The translations under genes were made by a program, and so were the position numbers. This document shows, piece after piece, positions 49,281-63,300 of a DNA stretch of 64,000 bases; the first letter of the stretch is position 1, and the number at the start of each line of letters is the position of its first letter. The notes beneath the pieces were generated by a model. The model worked only from the letters and a program-made list of their open reading frames with translations. It was not told where the DNA came from and did not search any database. The stretch lies in the NCBI GenBank assembly GCA_036172665.1, contig JAYKNF010000016.1, forward strand, positions 1,178,001 through 1,242,000, given 5' to 3'. The stretch comes from Prosopocoilus inquinatus. Its lineage: Eukaryota > Arthropoda > Insecta > Coleoptera > Lucanidae.

Positions 49281-52200
49281 TAATATTATTTGACGTTACG
49301 ATGGACTCCAGTAACTTTGATTTGAAGTACGAAGTTCTCGGACGCAGCAGAAGCTGGAAATAGTTTTGAACGAAATAACACGTATTAGCGTTGTTCCTGT
49401 TATGTATCTAAGCGACCCTTACTTATATATCTTGTTATTTGACGTTACGATGGACTCCAGTAACTCCGATGTGAGATACGAAGTTCTCGTATGCAGCAGA
49501 AGCTGGAAATAGTTTAGAACGAAATAACACGTATTAGCGTTGTTCCTGTGTTGTATCTAATCGATCCTTACTTATCTATCATATTATTTGACGTTACGAT
49601 GGACTCCAGTAACTTTGATTTGAAGTACGAAGTTCTCGGACGCAGCAGAAGCTGGAAATAGTTTTGAACGAAATAACACGTATTAGCGTCGTTCCTGTGA
49701 TGTATCTAATCGATCTTTATTTATCTATCCTGTTATTTGACGTTACGATGGGCTCCAGTAACTTTGATTTGAGATACGAAGTTCTCGGACGCAGCAGAAG
49801 CTGGAAATAATTTTGAATGAAATAACACGTATTAGCGTTGTTCCTGTGATGTATCTAATCGATCCTTACTTATCTATCTTGTTATTTGACGTTACGATGG
49901 ACTCCAGTAACTCTGATGTGAGATAAGATGTTTTCGGATTCAGCAGAAGCTTTAAATAGTTTTGAAAGAAACAACACGTATTAGCGTTGTTCCTGTGTTG
50001 TATCTAAGAGATCCTTACTTATCTATCATATTATTTGACGTTACGATGGACTCCAGTAACTTTGATTTGAAGTACGAAGTTCTCGGACGCAGCAGAAGCT
50101 GGAAATAGTTTTGAACGAAATAACAAGTGTTAGCGTTGTTCCTGTGATGTATCTAATCGACCCTTACTTATCTATCTTGTTATTTGACGTTACGATGGAC
50201 TCCAGTAACTCCGATGTGAGATACGAAGTTCTCGGACGCAGCAGAAGCTGGAAATAGTTTAGAACGAAATAACACGTATTAGCGTTGTTCCTGTGATGTA
50301 TCTAATCGATCCCTACTTATCTATCATGGCATAATGACGTTACGATGGACTCCAGTAACTCTGATGTGAGATACGAAGTTTTCGGACGCAGCAGAAGCTG
50401 GAAATAGTTTTGAACGAAACAACACGTATTAGCGTTGTTCCTGTGATGTATCTAATCGATCCTTACTTATCTATCTTGTTATTTGACGTTAGGATGGACT
50501 CCAGTAACTTTGATTTGAGATACGAAGTTCTCGGACTCAGCAGAAGCTGGAAATAGTTTTGAACGAAATAACACGTATTAGCGTTGTTCCTGTGATGTAT
50601 CTAATCGATCCTTACTTATCTATCATATTATTTGACGTTACGATGGACTCCAGTATCTTTGATTTGAGATACGAAGTTCTCGGACTCAGCAGAAGCTGGA
50701 AATAGTTTAGAACGAAATAACACGTATTAGCGTTGTTCCTGTGATGTATCTAATCGATCCCTACTTATCTATCATGGCATAATGACGTTACGATGGACTC
50801 CAGTAACTCTGATGTGAGATACGAAGTTTTCGGACGCAGCAGAAGCTGGAAATAGTTTAGAACGAAATAACACGTATTAGCATTGTTCCTGTGTTGTATC
50901 TAATCGATCCTTACTTATCTATCATATTATTTGACGTTACGATGGACTCCAGTAACTTAGATTTGAAGTACGTAGTTCTTGGACGCAGCAGAAGCTGGAA
51001 ATAGTTTTGAACGAAATAACACGTATTAGCGTTGTTCCTGTGTTGTATCTAATCGATCCTTACTTATCTATCTTGTTATTTGACGTTACGATGGACTCCA
51101 GTAACTTTGATTTGAGATACGAAGTTCTCGGACGCAGCAGAAGCTGGAAATAGTTTTGAACGAAATAACACGTGTTAGCGTTGTTCCTGTGATGTATCTA
51201 AGCGACCCTTACTTATATACCTTTTTATTTGACGTTACGATGGACTCCAGTAACTCTGATGTGAGATACGAAGTTCTCGGAAGCAGCAGAAGCTGGAAAT
51301 AGTTTAGAACGAAATAACACGTATTAGCGTTGTTCCTGTGATGTATCTAATCGATCCCTACTTATCTATCATGGCATAATGACGTTACGATGGACTCCAG
51401 TAACTCTGATGTGAGATACGAAGTTTTCGGACGCAGCAGAAGCTGGAAATAGTTTTGAACGAAACAACACGTATTAGCGTTGTTCCTGTGATGTATCTAA
51501 TCGATCCTTACTTATCTATCTTGTTATTTGACGTTAGGATGGACTCCAGTAACTTTGATTTGAGATACGAAGTTCTCGGACTCAGCAGAAGCTGGAAATA
51601 GTTTTGAACGAAATAACACGTGTTAGCGTTGTTCCTGTGATGTATCTAAGCGACCCTTACTTATATACCTTGTTATTTGACGTTACGATGGACTCCAGTA
51701 ACTCCGATGTGAGATACGAAGTTCTCGGACGCAGCAGAAGCTGGAAATAGTTTAGAACGAAATAACACGTATTAGCGTTGTTCCTGTGTTGTATCTAATC
51801 GATCCTTACTTATCTATCATATATTTGACGTTACGATGGACTCCAGTAACTTTGATTTGAAGTACGAAGTTCTCGGACGCAGCAGAAGCTGGAAATAGTT
51901 TTGAACGAAATAACACGTATTAGCGTTGTTCCTGTGATGTATCTAATCGATCCCTACTTATCTATCATGGCATAATGACGTTACGATGGACTCCAGTAAC
52001 TCTGATGTGAGATACGAAGTTTTCGGACGCAGCAGAAGCTGGAAATAGTTTTGAACGAAACAACACGTATTAGCGTTGTTCCTGTGATGTATCTAATCGA
52101 TCCTTACTTATCTATCTTGTTATTTGACGTTAGGATGGACTCCAGTAACTTTGATTTGAGATACGAAGTTCTCGGACTCAGCAGAAGCTGGAAATAGTTT

Positions 52201-53384
52201 TGAACGAAATAACATGTGTTAGCGTTGTTCCTGTGATGTATCTAATCGACCCTTACTTATCTATCTTGTTATTTGACGTTACGATGGACTCCAGTAACTC
52301 CGATGGTAGATACGAAGTTCTCGGACGCAGCAGAAGCTGGAAATAGTTTAGAACGAAATAACACGTATTAGCGTTGTTCCTGTGTTGTATCTAATCGATC
52401 CTTACTTATCTATCATATTATTTGACGTTACGAAGGACTCCAGTAACTCCGATGTGAGATACGAAGTTCTCGGACGCAGCAGAAGCTGGAAATAGTTTAG
52501 AACGAAATAACACATATTAGCGTTGTTCCTGAGTTGTATCTAATCGATCCTTACTTATCTATCATATTATTTGACGTTACGATTGACTCCAGTAACTTTG
52601 ATATGAAGTACGAAGTTCTCGGACGCAGCAGAAGCTGGAAATAGTTTTGAACGAAATAACACGTATTAGCGTTGTTCCTGTGATGTATCTAATCGATCTT
52701 TACTTATCTATCTTGTTATTTGACGTTACGACGGACTCCAGTAACTTTGATTTGAGATACGAAGTTCTCGGACGCAGCAGAAGCTGGAAATAGTTTTGAA
52801 CGAAATAACACGTGTTAGCGTTGTTCCTGTGATGTATCTAATCGACCCTTACTTATCTATCTTGTTATTTGACGTTACGATGGACTCCAGTAACTCCGAT
52901 GTGAGATACGAAGTTCTCGGACGCAGCAGAAGCTGGAAATAGTTTAGAACGAGATAACACGTATCAGCGTTGTTCCTGTGTTGTATCTAATCGATCCTTA
53001 CTTACCTATCATATTATTTGACGTTACGATGGACTCCAGTAACTTTGATTTGAAGTACGAATTTCTCGGACGCAGCAGAAGCTGGAAATAGTTTTGAACG
53101 AAATAACACGTATTAGCGTTATTCCTGTTATGTATCTAATCGACCCTTACTTATCTATCTTGTTATTTGACGTTACGATGGACTCCAGTAACTCTGATGT
53201 GAGATACGAAGTTTTCGGACGCAGCAGAAGCTGGAAATAGTTTTGAACGAAACAACACATATTAGCGTTGTTCCTGTGATGTATCTAATCGATCCTTACT
53301 TATCTATCTTGTTATTTGACGTTACGATGGACTCCAGTAACTTTGATTTGAGATACGAAGTTCTCGGACGCAGCAGAAGCTGGA
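47420..53384. repeat. 5.8-kb tandem duplication, copy 1
   Basis: The right copy starts at the TGGAAAAAGTTTAG near 53384, matching 47420 (offset 5964). After one monomer is lost in the right copy near 53.64 kb the offset is 5815, thirty-nine monomers plus four bases. Marks at 5815 bp are ATGGCATAATG at 48090, 50326, 50774, 51371 and 51967 and their partners, GGATTCAGC near 49936 and 55751, and ACGAAGGACTCC at 52430 and 58245. It contains the first 1-bp deletion CATATATTTGACG near 51821. Confidence 0.9.
51740..51887. repeat. 148-bp deletion monomer in the 149-bp array (representative; three in window)
   Basis: TATCATATATTTGACG replaces TATCATATTATTTGACG, a 1-bp loss. It occurs near 51821, 57636 and 61509, that is, at offsets of 5815 and 3873 bp, and nowhere else that I found. 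It is thus a young mutation that arose before these two duplications and was copied by them. Confidence 0.85.
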
Positions 53385-56300
53385 AAAAGTTTAGAACGAA
53401 ATAACACGTATTAGCGTTGTTCCTGTGTTGTATCTAATCGATCCTTACTTATCTATCATATTATTTGACGTTACGATGGACTCCAGTAACTTTGATTTGA
53501 GATACGAATTTCTCGGACTCAGCAGAAGCTGGAAATAGTTTTGAACGAAATAACACGTATTAGCGTTGTTCCTGTGATGTATCTAATCGACCCTTACTTA
53601 TCTATCTTGTTATTTGACGTTACGATGGACTCCAGTAACTCCGATGTGAGATACGAAGTTCTCGGACGCAGCAGAAGCTGGAAATAGTTTAGAACGAAAT
53701 AACACGTATTAGCGTTGTTCCTGTGTTGTATCTAATCGATCCTTACTTATCTATCATATTATTTGACGTTACGATGGACTCCAGTAACTTTGATTTGAAG
53801 TACGAAGTTCTCGGACGCAGCAGAAGCTGGAAATAGTTTTGAACGAAATAACACGTATTAGCGTTGTTCCTGTGATGTATCTAATCGATCCCTACTTATC
53901 TATCATGGCATAATGACGTTACGATGGACTCCAATAACTCTGATGTGAGATACGAAGTTTTCGGACGCAGCAGAAGCTGGAAATAGTTTTGATCGAAACA
54001 ACACGTATTAGCGTTGTTCCTGTGATGTATCTAATCGATCCTTACTTATCTATCTTGTTATTTGACGTTACGATGGACTCCAGTAACTCCGATGTGAGAT
54101 ACGAAGTTCTCGGTCGCAGCAGAAGCTGGAAATAGTTTTGAACGAAATAACAAGTGTTAGCGTTGTTCCTGTGATGTATCTAATCGACCCTTACTTATCT
54201 ATCTTGTTATTTGACGTTACGATGGACTCCAGTAACTCCGATGTGATATACGAAGTTCTCGGACGCAGCAGAAGCTGGAAATAGTTTAGAACGAAATAAC
54301 ACGTATTATCGTTGTTCCTGTGTTGTATCTAATCGATCCTTACTTATCTATCATATTATTTGACGTTACGATGGACTCCAGTAACTTTGATTTGAAGTAC
54401 GTAGTTCTCGGACGCAGCAGAAGCTGGAAATAGTTTTGAAAGAAATAACACGTATTAGCGTTGTTCCTGTGTTGTATCTAATCGATCCTTACTTATCTAT
54501 CTTGTTATTTGACGTTACGATGGACTCCAGTAACTTTGATTTGAGATACGAAGTTCTCGGACGCAGCAGAAGCTGGAAATAGTTTTGAACGAAATAACAC
54601 GTGTTAGCGTTGTTCCTGTGATGTACCTAAGCGACCCTTACTTATATATCTTGTTATTTGACGTTACGATGGACTCCAGTAACTCCGATGTGAGATACGA
54701 AGTTCTCGTATGCAGCAGAAGCTGGAAATAGTTTAGAACGAAATAACACGTATTAGCGTTGTTCCTGTGTTGTATCTAATCGATCCTTACTTATCTATCA
54801 TATTATTTGACGTTACGATGGACTCCAGTAACTTTGATTTGAAGTACGAAGTTCTCGGACGCAGCAGAAGCTGGAAATAGTTTTGAACGAAATAACACGT
54901 ATTAGCGTTGTTCCTATGATGTATCTAATCGATCCCTACTTATCTATCTTGTTATTTGACGTTACGATGGACTCCAGTAACTCTGATATGAGATACGAAG
55001 TTTTCGGACGCAGCAGAAGCTGGAAATAGTTTTGAACGAAACAACACGAATTAGCGTTGTTCCTGTGTCGTATCTAATCGATCCTTACTTATCTATAATA
55101 TTATTTGACGTTACGATGGACTCCAGTAACTTTGATTTGAAGTACGAAGTTCTCGGACGCAGCAGAAGCTGGAAATAGTTTTGAACGAAATAACACGTAT
55201 TAGCGTTGTTCCTGTTATGTATCTAAGCGACCCTTACTTATATATCTTGTTATTTGACGTTACGATGGACTCCAGTAACTCCGATGTGAGATACGAAGTT
55301 CTCGTATGCAGCAGAAGCTGGAAATAGTTTAGAACGAAATAACACGTATTAGCGTTGTTCCTGTGTTGTATCTAATCGATCCTTACTTATCTATCATATT
55401 ATTTGACGTTACGATGGACTCCAGTAACTTTGATTTGAAGTACGAAGTTCTCGGACGCAGCAGAAGCTGGAAATAGTTTTGAACGAAATAACACGTATTA
55501 GCGTCGTTCCTGTGATGTATCTAATCGATCTTTATTTATCTATCCTGTTATTTGACGTTACGATGGGCTCCAGTAACTTTGATTTGAGATACGAAGTTCT
55601 CGGACGCAGCAGAAGCTGGAAATAATTTTGAATGAAATAACACGTATTAGCGTTGTTCCTGTGATGTATCTAATCGATCCTTACTTATCTATCTTGTTAT
55701 TTGACGTTACGATGGACTCCAGTAACTCTGATGTGAGATAAGATGTTTTCGGATTCAGCAGAAGCTTTAAATAGTTTTGAAAGAAACAACACGTATTAGC
55801 GTTGTTCCTGTGTTGTATCTAAGAGATCCTTACTTATCTATCATATTATTTGACGTTACGATGGACTCCAGTAACTTTGATTTGAAGTACGAAGTTCTCG
55901 GACGCAGCAGAAGCTGGAAATAGTTTTGAACGAAATAACAAGTGTTAGCGTTGTTCCTGTGATGTATCTAATCGACCCTTACTTATCTATCTTGTTATTT
56001 GACGTTACGATGGACTCCAGTAACTCCGATGTGAGATACGAAGTTCTCGGACGCAGCAGAAGCTGGAAATAGTTTAGAACGAAATAACACGTATTAGCGT
56101 TGTTCCTGTGATGTATCTAATCGATCCCTACTTATCTATCATGGCATAATGACGTTACGATGGACTCCAGTAACTCTGATGTGAGATACGAAGTTTTCGG
56201 ACGCAGCAGAAGCTGGAAATAGTTTTGAACGAAACAACACGTATTAGCGTTGTTCCTGTGATGTATCTAATCGATCCTTACTTATCTATCTTGTTATTTG

Positions 56301-59200
56301 ACGTTAGGATGGACTCCAGTAACTTTGATTTGAGATACGAAGTTCTCGGACTCAGCAGAAGCTGGAAATAGTTTTGAACGAAATAACACGTATTAGCGTT
56401 GTTCCTGTGATGTATCTAATCGATCCTTACTTATCTATCATATTATTTGACGTTACGATGGACTCCAGTATCTTTGATTTGAGATACGAAGTTCTCGGAC
56501 TCAGCAGAAGCTGGAAATAGTTTAGAACGAAATAACATGTATTAGCGTTGTTCCTGTGATGTATCTAATCGATCCCTACTTATCTATCATGGCATAATGA
56601 CGTTACGATGGACTCCAGTAACTCTGATGTGAGATACGAAGTTTTCGGACGCAGCAGAAGCTGGAAATAGTTTAGAACGAAATAACACGTATTAGCATTG
56701 TTCCTGTGTTGTATCTAATCGATCCTTACTTATCTATCATATTATTTGACGTTACGATGGACTCCAGTAACTTAGATTTGAAGTACGTAGTTCTTGGACG
56801 CAGCAGAAGCTGGAAATAGTTTTGAACGAAATAACACGTATTAGCGTTGTTCCTGTGTTGTATCTAATCGATCCTTACTTATCTATCTTGTTATTTGACG
56901 TTACGATGGACTCCAGTAACTTTGATTTGAGATACGAAGTTCTCGGACGCAGCAGAAGCTGGAAATAGTTTTGAACGAAATAACACGTGTTAGCGTTGTT
57001 CCTGTGATGTATCTAAGCGACCCTTACTTATATACCTTTTTATTTGACGTTACGATGGACTCCAGTAACTCTGATGTGAGATACGAAGTTCTCGGAAGCA
57101 GCAGAAGCTGGAAATAGTTTAGAACGAAATAACACGTATTAGCGTTGTTCCTGTGATGTATCTAATCGATCCCTACTTATCTATCATGGCATAATGACGT
57201 TACGATGGACTCCAGTAACTCTGATGTGAGATACGAAGTTTTCGGACGCAGCAGAAGCTGGAAATAGTTTTGAACGAAACAACACGTATTAGCGTTGTTC
57301 CTGTGATGTATCTAATCGATCCTTACTTATCTATCTTGTTATTTGACGTTAGGATGGACTCCAGTAACTTTGATTTGAGATACGAAGTTCTCGGACTCAG
57401 CAGAAGCTGGAAATAGTTTTGAACGAAATAACACGTGTTAGCGTTGTTCCTGTGATGTATCTAAGCGACCCTTACTTATATACCTTGTTATTTGACGTTA
57501 CGATGGACTCCAGTAACTCCGATGTGAGATACGAAGTTCTCGGACGCAGCAGAAGCTGGAAATAGTTTAGAACGAAATAACACGTATTAGCGTTGTTCCT
57601 GTGTTGTATCTAATCGATCCTTACTTATCTATCATATATTTGACGTTACGATGGACTCCAGTAACTTTGATTTGAAGTACGAAGTTCTCGGACGCAGCAG
57701 AAGCTGGAAATAGTTTTGAACGAAATAACACGTATTAGCGTTGTTCCTGTGATGTATCTAATCGATCCCTACTTATCTATCATGGCATAATGACGTTACG
57801 ATGGACTCCAGTAACTCTGATGTGAGATACGAAGTTTTCGGACGCAGCAGAAGCTGGAAATAGTTTTGAACGAAACAACACGTATTAGCGTTGTTCCTGT
57901 GATGTATCTAATCGATCCTTACTTATCTATCTTGTTATTTGACGTTAGGATGGACTCCAGTAACTTTGATTTGAGATACGAAGTTCTCGGACTCAGCAGA
58001 AGCTGGAAATAGTTTTGAACGAAATAACATGTGTTAGCGTTGTTCCTGTGATGTATCTAATCGACCCTTACTTATCTATCTTGTTATTTGACGTTACGAT
58101 GGACTCCAGTAACTCCGATGGTAGATACGAAGTTCTCGGACGCAGCAGAAGCTGGAAATAGTTTAGAACGAAATAACACGTATTAGCGTTGTTCCTGTGT
58201 TGTATCTAATCGATCCTTACTTATCTATCATATTATTTGACGTTACGAAGGACTCCAGTAACTCCGATGTGAGATACGAAGTTCTCGGACGCAGCAGAAG
58301 CTGGAAATAGTTTAGAACGAAATAACACATATTAGCGTTGTTCCTGAGTTGTATCTAATCGATCCTTACTTATCTATCATATTATTTGACGTTACGATTG
58401 ACTCCAGTAACTTTGATATGAAGTACGAAGTTCTCGGACGCAGCAGAAGCTGGAAATAGTTTTGAACGAAATAACACGTATTAGCGTTGTTCCTGTGATG
58501 TATCTAATCGATCTTTACTTATCTATCTTGTTATTTGACGTTACGACGGACTCCAGTAACTTTGATTTGAGATACGAAGTTCTCGGACGCAGCAGAAGCT
58601 GGAAATAGTTTTGAACGAAATAACACGTGTTAGCGTTGTTCCTGTGATGTATCTAATCGACCCTTACTTATCTATCTTGTTATTTGACGTTACGATGGAC
58701 TCCAGTAACTCCGATGTGAGATACGAAGTTCTCGGACGCAGCAGAAGCTGGAAATAGTTTAGAACGAGATAACACGTATCAGCGTTGTTCCTGTGTTGTA
58801 TCTAATCGATCCTTACTTACCTATCATATTATTTGACGTTACGATGGACTCCAGTAACTTTGATTTGAAGTACGAATTTCTCGGACGCAGCAGAAGCTGG
58901 AAATAGTTTTGAACGAAATAACACGTATTAGCGTTATTCCTGTTATGTATCTAATCGACCCTTACTTATCTATCTTGTTATTTGACGTTACGATGGACTC
59001 CAGTAACTCTGATGTGAGATACGAAGTTTTCGGACGCAGCAGAAGCTGGAAATAGTTTTGAACGAAACAACACATATTAGCGTTGTTCCTGTGATGTATC
59101 TAATCGATCCTTACTTATCTATCTTGTTATTTGACGTTACGATGGACTCCAGTAACTTTGATTTGAGATACGAAGTTCTCGGACGCAGCAGAAGCTGGAA
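53385..59200. repeat. 5.8-kb tandem duplication, copy 2
   Basis: The junction with copy 1 can be placed within a few bases. Near 53384 AACTTTGATTTGAGATACG with CTCGGACGC is followed by TGGAAAAAGTTTAG, whereas the equivalent place near 59200 continues as TGGAAATAGTTTTG. CTCCAATAAC near 53932 shows descent from 46451-49280. A private change is AACATGTATTAG near 56535 against AACACGTATTAG in copy 1. Confidence 0.9.
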
Positions 59201-60390
59201 ATAGTTTTGAACGAAATAACACGTGTTAGCGTTGTTCCTGTGATGTATCTAATCGATCCTTACTTATCTATGTTATTTGACGTTACGATGGACTCCAGTA
59301 ACTCTGATGTGAGATACGAAGTTTTCGGACGCAGCAGAAGCTGGAAATAGTTTTGAACGAAACAACACGTATTAGCGTTGTTCCTGTGATGTATCTAATC
59401 GATCCTTACTTATCTATCTTGTTATTTGACGTTACGATGGACTCCAGTAACTCCGATGTGAGATACGAAGTTCTCGGACGCAGCAGAAGCTGGAAATAGT
59501 TTAGAACGAAATAACACGTATTAGCGTTGTTCCTGTGTTGTATCTAATCGATCCTTACTTATCTATCATATTATTTGAAGTTACGATGGACTCCAGTAAC
59601 TTTGATTTGAAGTACGAATTTCTCGGACGCAGCAGAAGCTGGAAATAGTTTTGAACGAAATAACACGTATTAGCGTTGTTCCTGTTATGTATCTAATCGA
59701 CCCTTACTTATCTATCTTGTTATTTGACGTTACGATGGACTCCAGTAACTCCGATGTGAGATACGAAGTTTTCGGACGCAGCAGAAGCTGGAAATAGTTT
59801 TGAACGAAACAACACGTATTAGCGTTGTTCCTGTGTCGTATCTAATCGATCCATACTTATCTATAATATTATTTGACGTTACGATGGACTCCAGTAACTT
59901 AGATTTGAAGTACGTAGTTCTCGGACGCAGCAGAAGCTGGAAATAGTTTTGAACGAAATAACACGTATTAGCGTTGTTCCTGTGTTGTATCTAATCGATC
60001 CTTACTTATCTATCTTGTTATTTGACGTTACGATGGACTCCAGTAACTTTGATTTGAGATACGAAGTTCTCGGACGCAGCAGAAGCTGGAAATTGTTTTG
60101 AAAGAAATAGCACGTGTTAGCGTTGTTCCTGTGATGTATCTAATCGACCCTTACTTATCTATCTTGTTATTTGACGTTACGATGGACTCCAGTAACTCCG
60201 ATGTGAGATACGAAGTTCTCGGACGCAGCAGAAGCTGGAAATAGTTTAGAACGAGATAACACGTATCAGCGTTGTTCCTGTGTTGTATCTAATCGATCCT
60301 TACTGATCTATCATATTATTTGACGTTACGATGGACTCCAGTAACTTTGATTTGAAGTACGAAGTTCTCGGACGCAGCAGAAGCTGGAAA
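56520..60390. repeat. 3.87-kb tandem duplication, copy 1
   Basis: This is twenty-six monomers less one base. ATGGCATAATG at 56589, 57186 and 57782 pairs with 60462, 61059 and 61655. The rare TTATTTGAAGTTACG (near 59574 and 63447) and GGAAATTGTTTTGAAAG (60089 and 63962) are also shared at 3873 bp. These two changes are absent from the matching place in copy 1 of the 5.8-kb duplication or its relatives near 29.5 and 34.3 kb. They are therefore young, and the duplication younger still. Confidence 0.9.
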
Positions 60391-63300
60391 TAGTTTAGAA
60401 CGAAATAACACGTATTAGCGTTGTTCCTGTGATGTATCTAATCGATCCCTACTTATCTATCATGGCATAATGACGTTACGATGGACTCCAGTAACTCTGA
60501 TGTGAGATACGAAGTTTTCGGACGCAGCAGAAGCTGGAAATAGTTTAGAACGAAATAACACGTATTAGCATTGTTCCTGTGTTGTATCTAATCGATCCTT
60601 ACTTATCTATCATATTATTTGACGTTACGATGGACTCCAGTAACTTAGATTTGAAGTACGTAGTTCTTGGACGCAGCAGAAGCTGGAAATAGTTTTGAAC
60701 GAAATAACACGTATTAGCGTTGTTCCTGTGTTGTATCTAATCGATCCTTACTTATCTATCTTGTTATTTGACGTTACGATGGACTCCAGTAACTTTGATT
60801 TGAGATACGAAGTTCTCGGACGCAGCAGAAGCTGGAAATAGTTTTGAACGAAATAACACGTGTTAGCGTTGTTCCTGTGATGTATCTAAGCGACCCTTAC
60901 TTATATACCTTTTTATTTGACGTTACGATGGACTCCAGTAACTCTGATGTGAGATACGAAGTTCTCGGAAGCAGCAGAAGCTGGAAATAGTTTAGAACGA
61001 AATAACACGTATTAGCGTTGTTCCTGTGATGTATCTAATCGATCCCTACTTATCTATCATGGCATAATGACGTTACGATGGACTCCAGTAACTCTGATGT
61101 GAGATACGAAGTTTTCGGACGCAGCAGAAGCTGGAAATAGTTTTGAACGAAACAACACGTATTAGCGTTGTTCCTGTGATGTATCTAATCGATCCTTACT
61201 TATCTATCTTGTTATTTGACGTTAGGATGGACTCCAGTAACTTTGATTTGAGATACGAAGTTCTCGGACTCAGCAGAAGCTGGAAATAGTTTTGAACGAA
61301 ATAACACGTGTTAGCGTTGTTCCTGTGATGTATCTAAGCGACCCTTACTTATATACCTTGTTATTTGACGTTACGATGGACTCCAGTAACTCCGATGTGA
61401 GATACGAAGTTCTCGGACGCAGCAGAAGCTGGAAATAGTTTAGAACGAAATAACACGTATTAGCGTTGTTCCTGTGTTGTATCTAATCGATCCTTACTTA
61501 TCTATCATATATTTGACGTTACGATGGACTCCAGTAACTTTGATTTGAAGTACGAAGTTCTCGGACGCAGCAGAAGCTGGAAATAGTTTTGAACGAAATA
61601 ACACGTATTAGCGTTGTTCCTGTGATGTATCTAATCGATCCCTACTTATCTATCATGGCATAATGACGTTACGATGGACTCCAGTAACTCTGATGTGAGA
61701 TACGAAGTTTTCGGACGCAGCAGAAGCTGGAAATAGTTTTGAACGAAACAACACGTATTAGCGTTGTTCCTGTGATGTATCTAATCGATCCTTACTTATC
61801 TATCTTGTTATTTGACGTTAGGATGGACTCCAGTAACTTTGATTTGAGATACGAAGTTCTCGGACTCAGCAGAAGCTGGAAATAGTTTTGAACGAAATAA
61901 CATGTGTTAGCGTTGTTCCTGTGATGTATCTAATCGACCCTTACTTATCTATCTTGTTATTTGACGTTACGATGGACTCCAGTAACTCCGATGGTAGATA
62001 CGAAGTTCTCGGACGCAGCAGAAGCTGGAAATAGTTTAGAACGAAATAACACGTATTAGCGTTGTTCCTGTGTTGTATCTAATCGATCCTTACTTATCTA
62101 TCATATTATTTGACGTTACGAAGGACTCCAGTAACTCCGATGTGAGATACGAAGTTCTCGGACGCAGCAGAAGCTGGAAATAGTTTAGAACGAAATAACA
62201 CATATTAGCGTTGTTCCTGAGTTGTATCTAATCGATCCTTACTTATCTATCATATTATTTGACGTTACGATTGACTCCAGTAACTTTGATATGAAGTACG
62301 AAGTTCTCGGACGCAGCAGAAGCTGGAAATAGTTTTGAACGAAATAACACGTATTAGCGTTGTTCCTGTGATGTATCTAATCGATCTTTACTTATCTATC
62401 TTGTTATTTGACGTTACGACGGACTCCAGTAACTTTGATTTGAGATACGAAGTTCTCGGACGCAGCAGAAGCTGGAAATAGTTTTGAACGAAATAACACG
62501 TGTTAGCGTTGTTCCTGTGATGTATCTAATCGACCCTTACTTATCTATCTTGTTATTTGACGTTACGATGGACTCCAGTAACTCCGATGTGAGATACGAA
62601 GTTCTCGGACGCAGCAGAAGCTGGAAATAGTTTAGAACGAGATAACACGTATCAGCGTTGTTCCTGTGTTGTATCTAATCGATCCTTACTTACCTATCAT
62701 ATTATTTGACGTTACGATGGACTCCAGTAACTTTGATTTGAAGTACGAATTTCTCGGACGCAGCAGAAGCTGGAAATAGTTTTGAACGAAATAACACGTA
62801 TTAGCGTTATTCCTGTTATGTATCTAATCGACCCTTACTTATCTATCTTGTTATTTGACGTTACGATGGACTCCAGTAACTCTGATGTGAGATACGAAGT
62901 TTTCGGACGCAGCAGAAGCTGGAAATAGTTTTGAACGAAACAACACATATTAGCGTTGTTCCTGTGATGTATCTAATCGATCCTTACTTATCTATCTTGT
63001 TATTTGACGTTACGATGGACTCCAGTAACTTTGATTTGAGATACGAAGTTCTCGGACGCAGCAGAAGCTGGAAATAGTTTTGAACGAAATAACACGTGTT
63101 AGCGTTGTTCCTGTGATGTATCTAATCGATCCTTACTTATCTATGTTATTTGACGTTACGATGGACTCCAGTAACTCTGATGTGAGATACGAAGTTTTCG
63201 GACGCAGCAGAAGCTGGAAATAGTTTTGAACGAAACAACACGTATTAGCGTTGTTCCTGTGATGTATCTAATCGATCCTTACTTATCTATCTTGTTATTT

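Noticed and set aside
51740..61560. Tandem rRNA, tRNA, histone or snRNA gene cluster
   Set aside because: The unit is only 149 bp, contains no recognisable RNA gene core such as a tRNA A/B box pair or 5S rRNA sequence, and has no longer non-repeated coding part.
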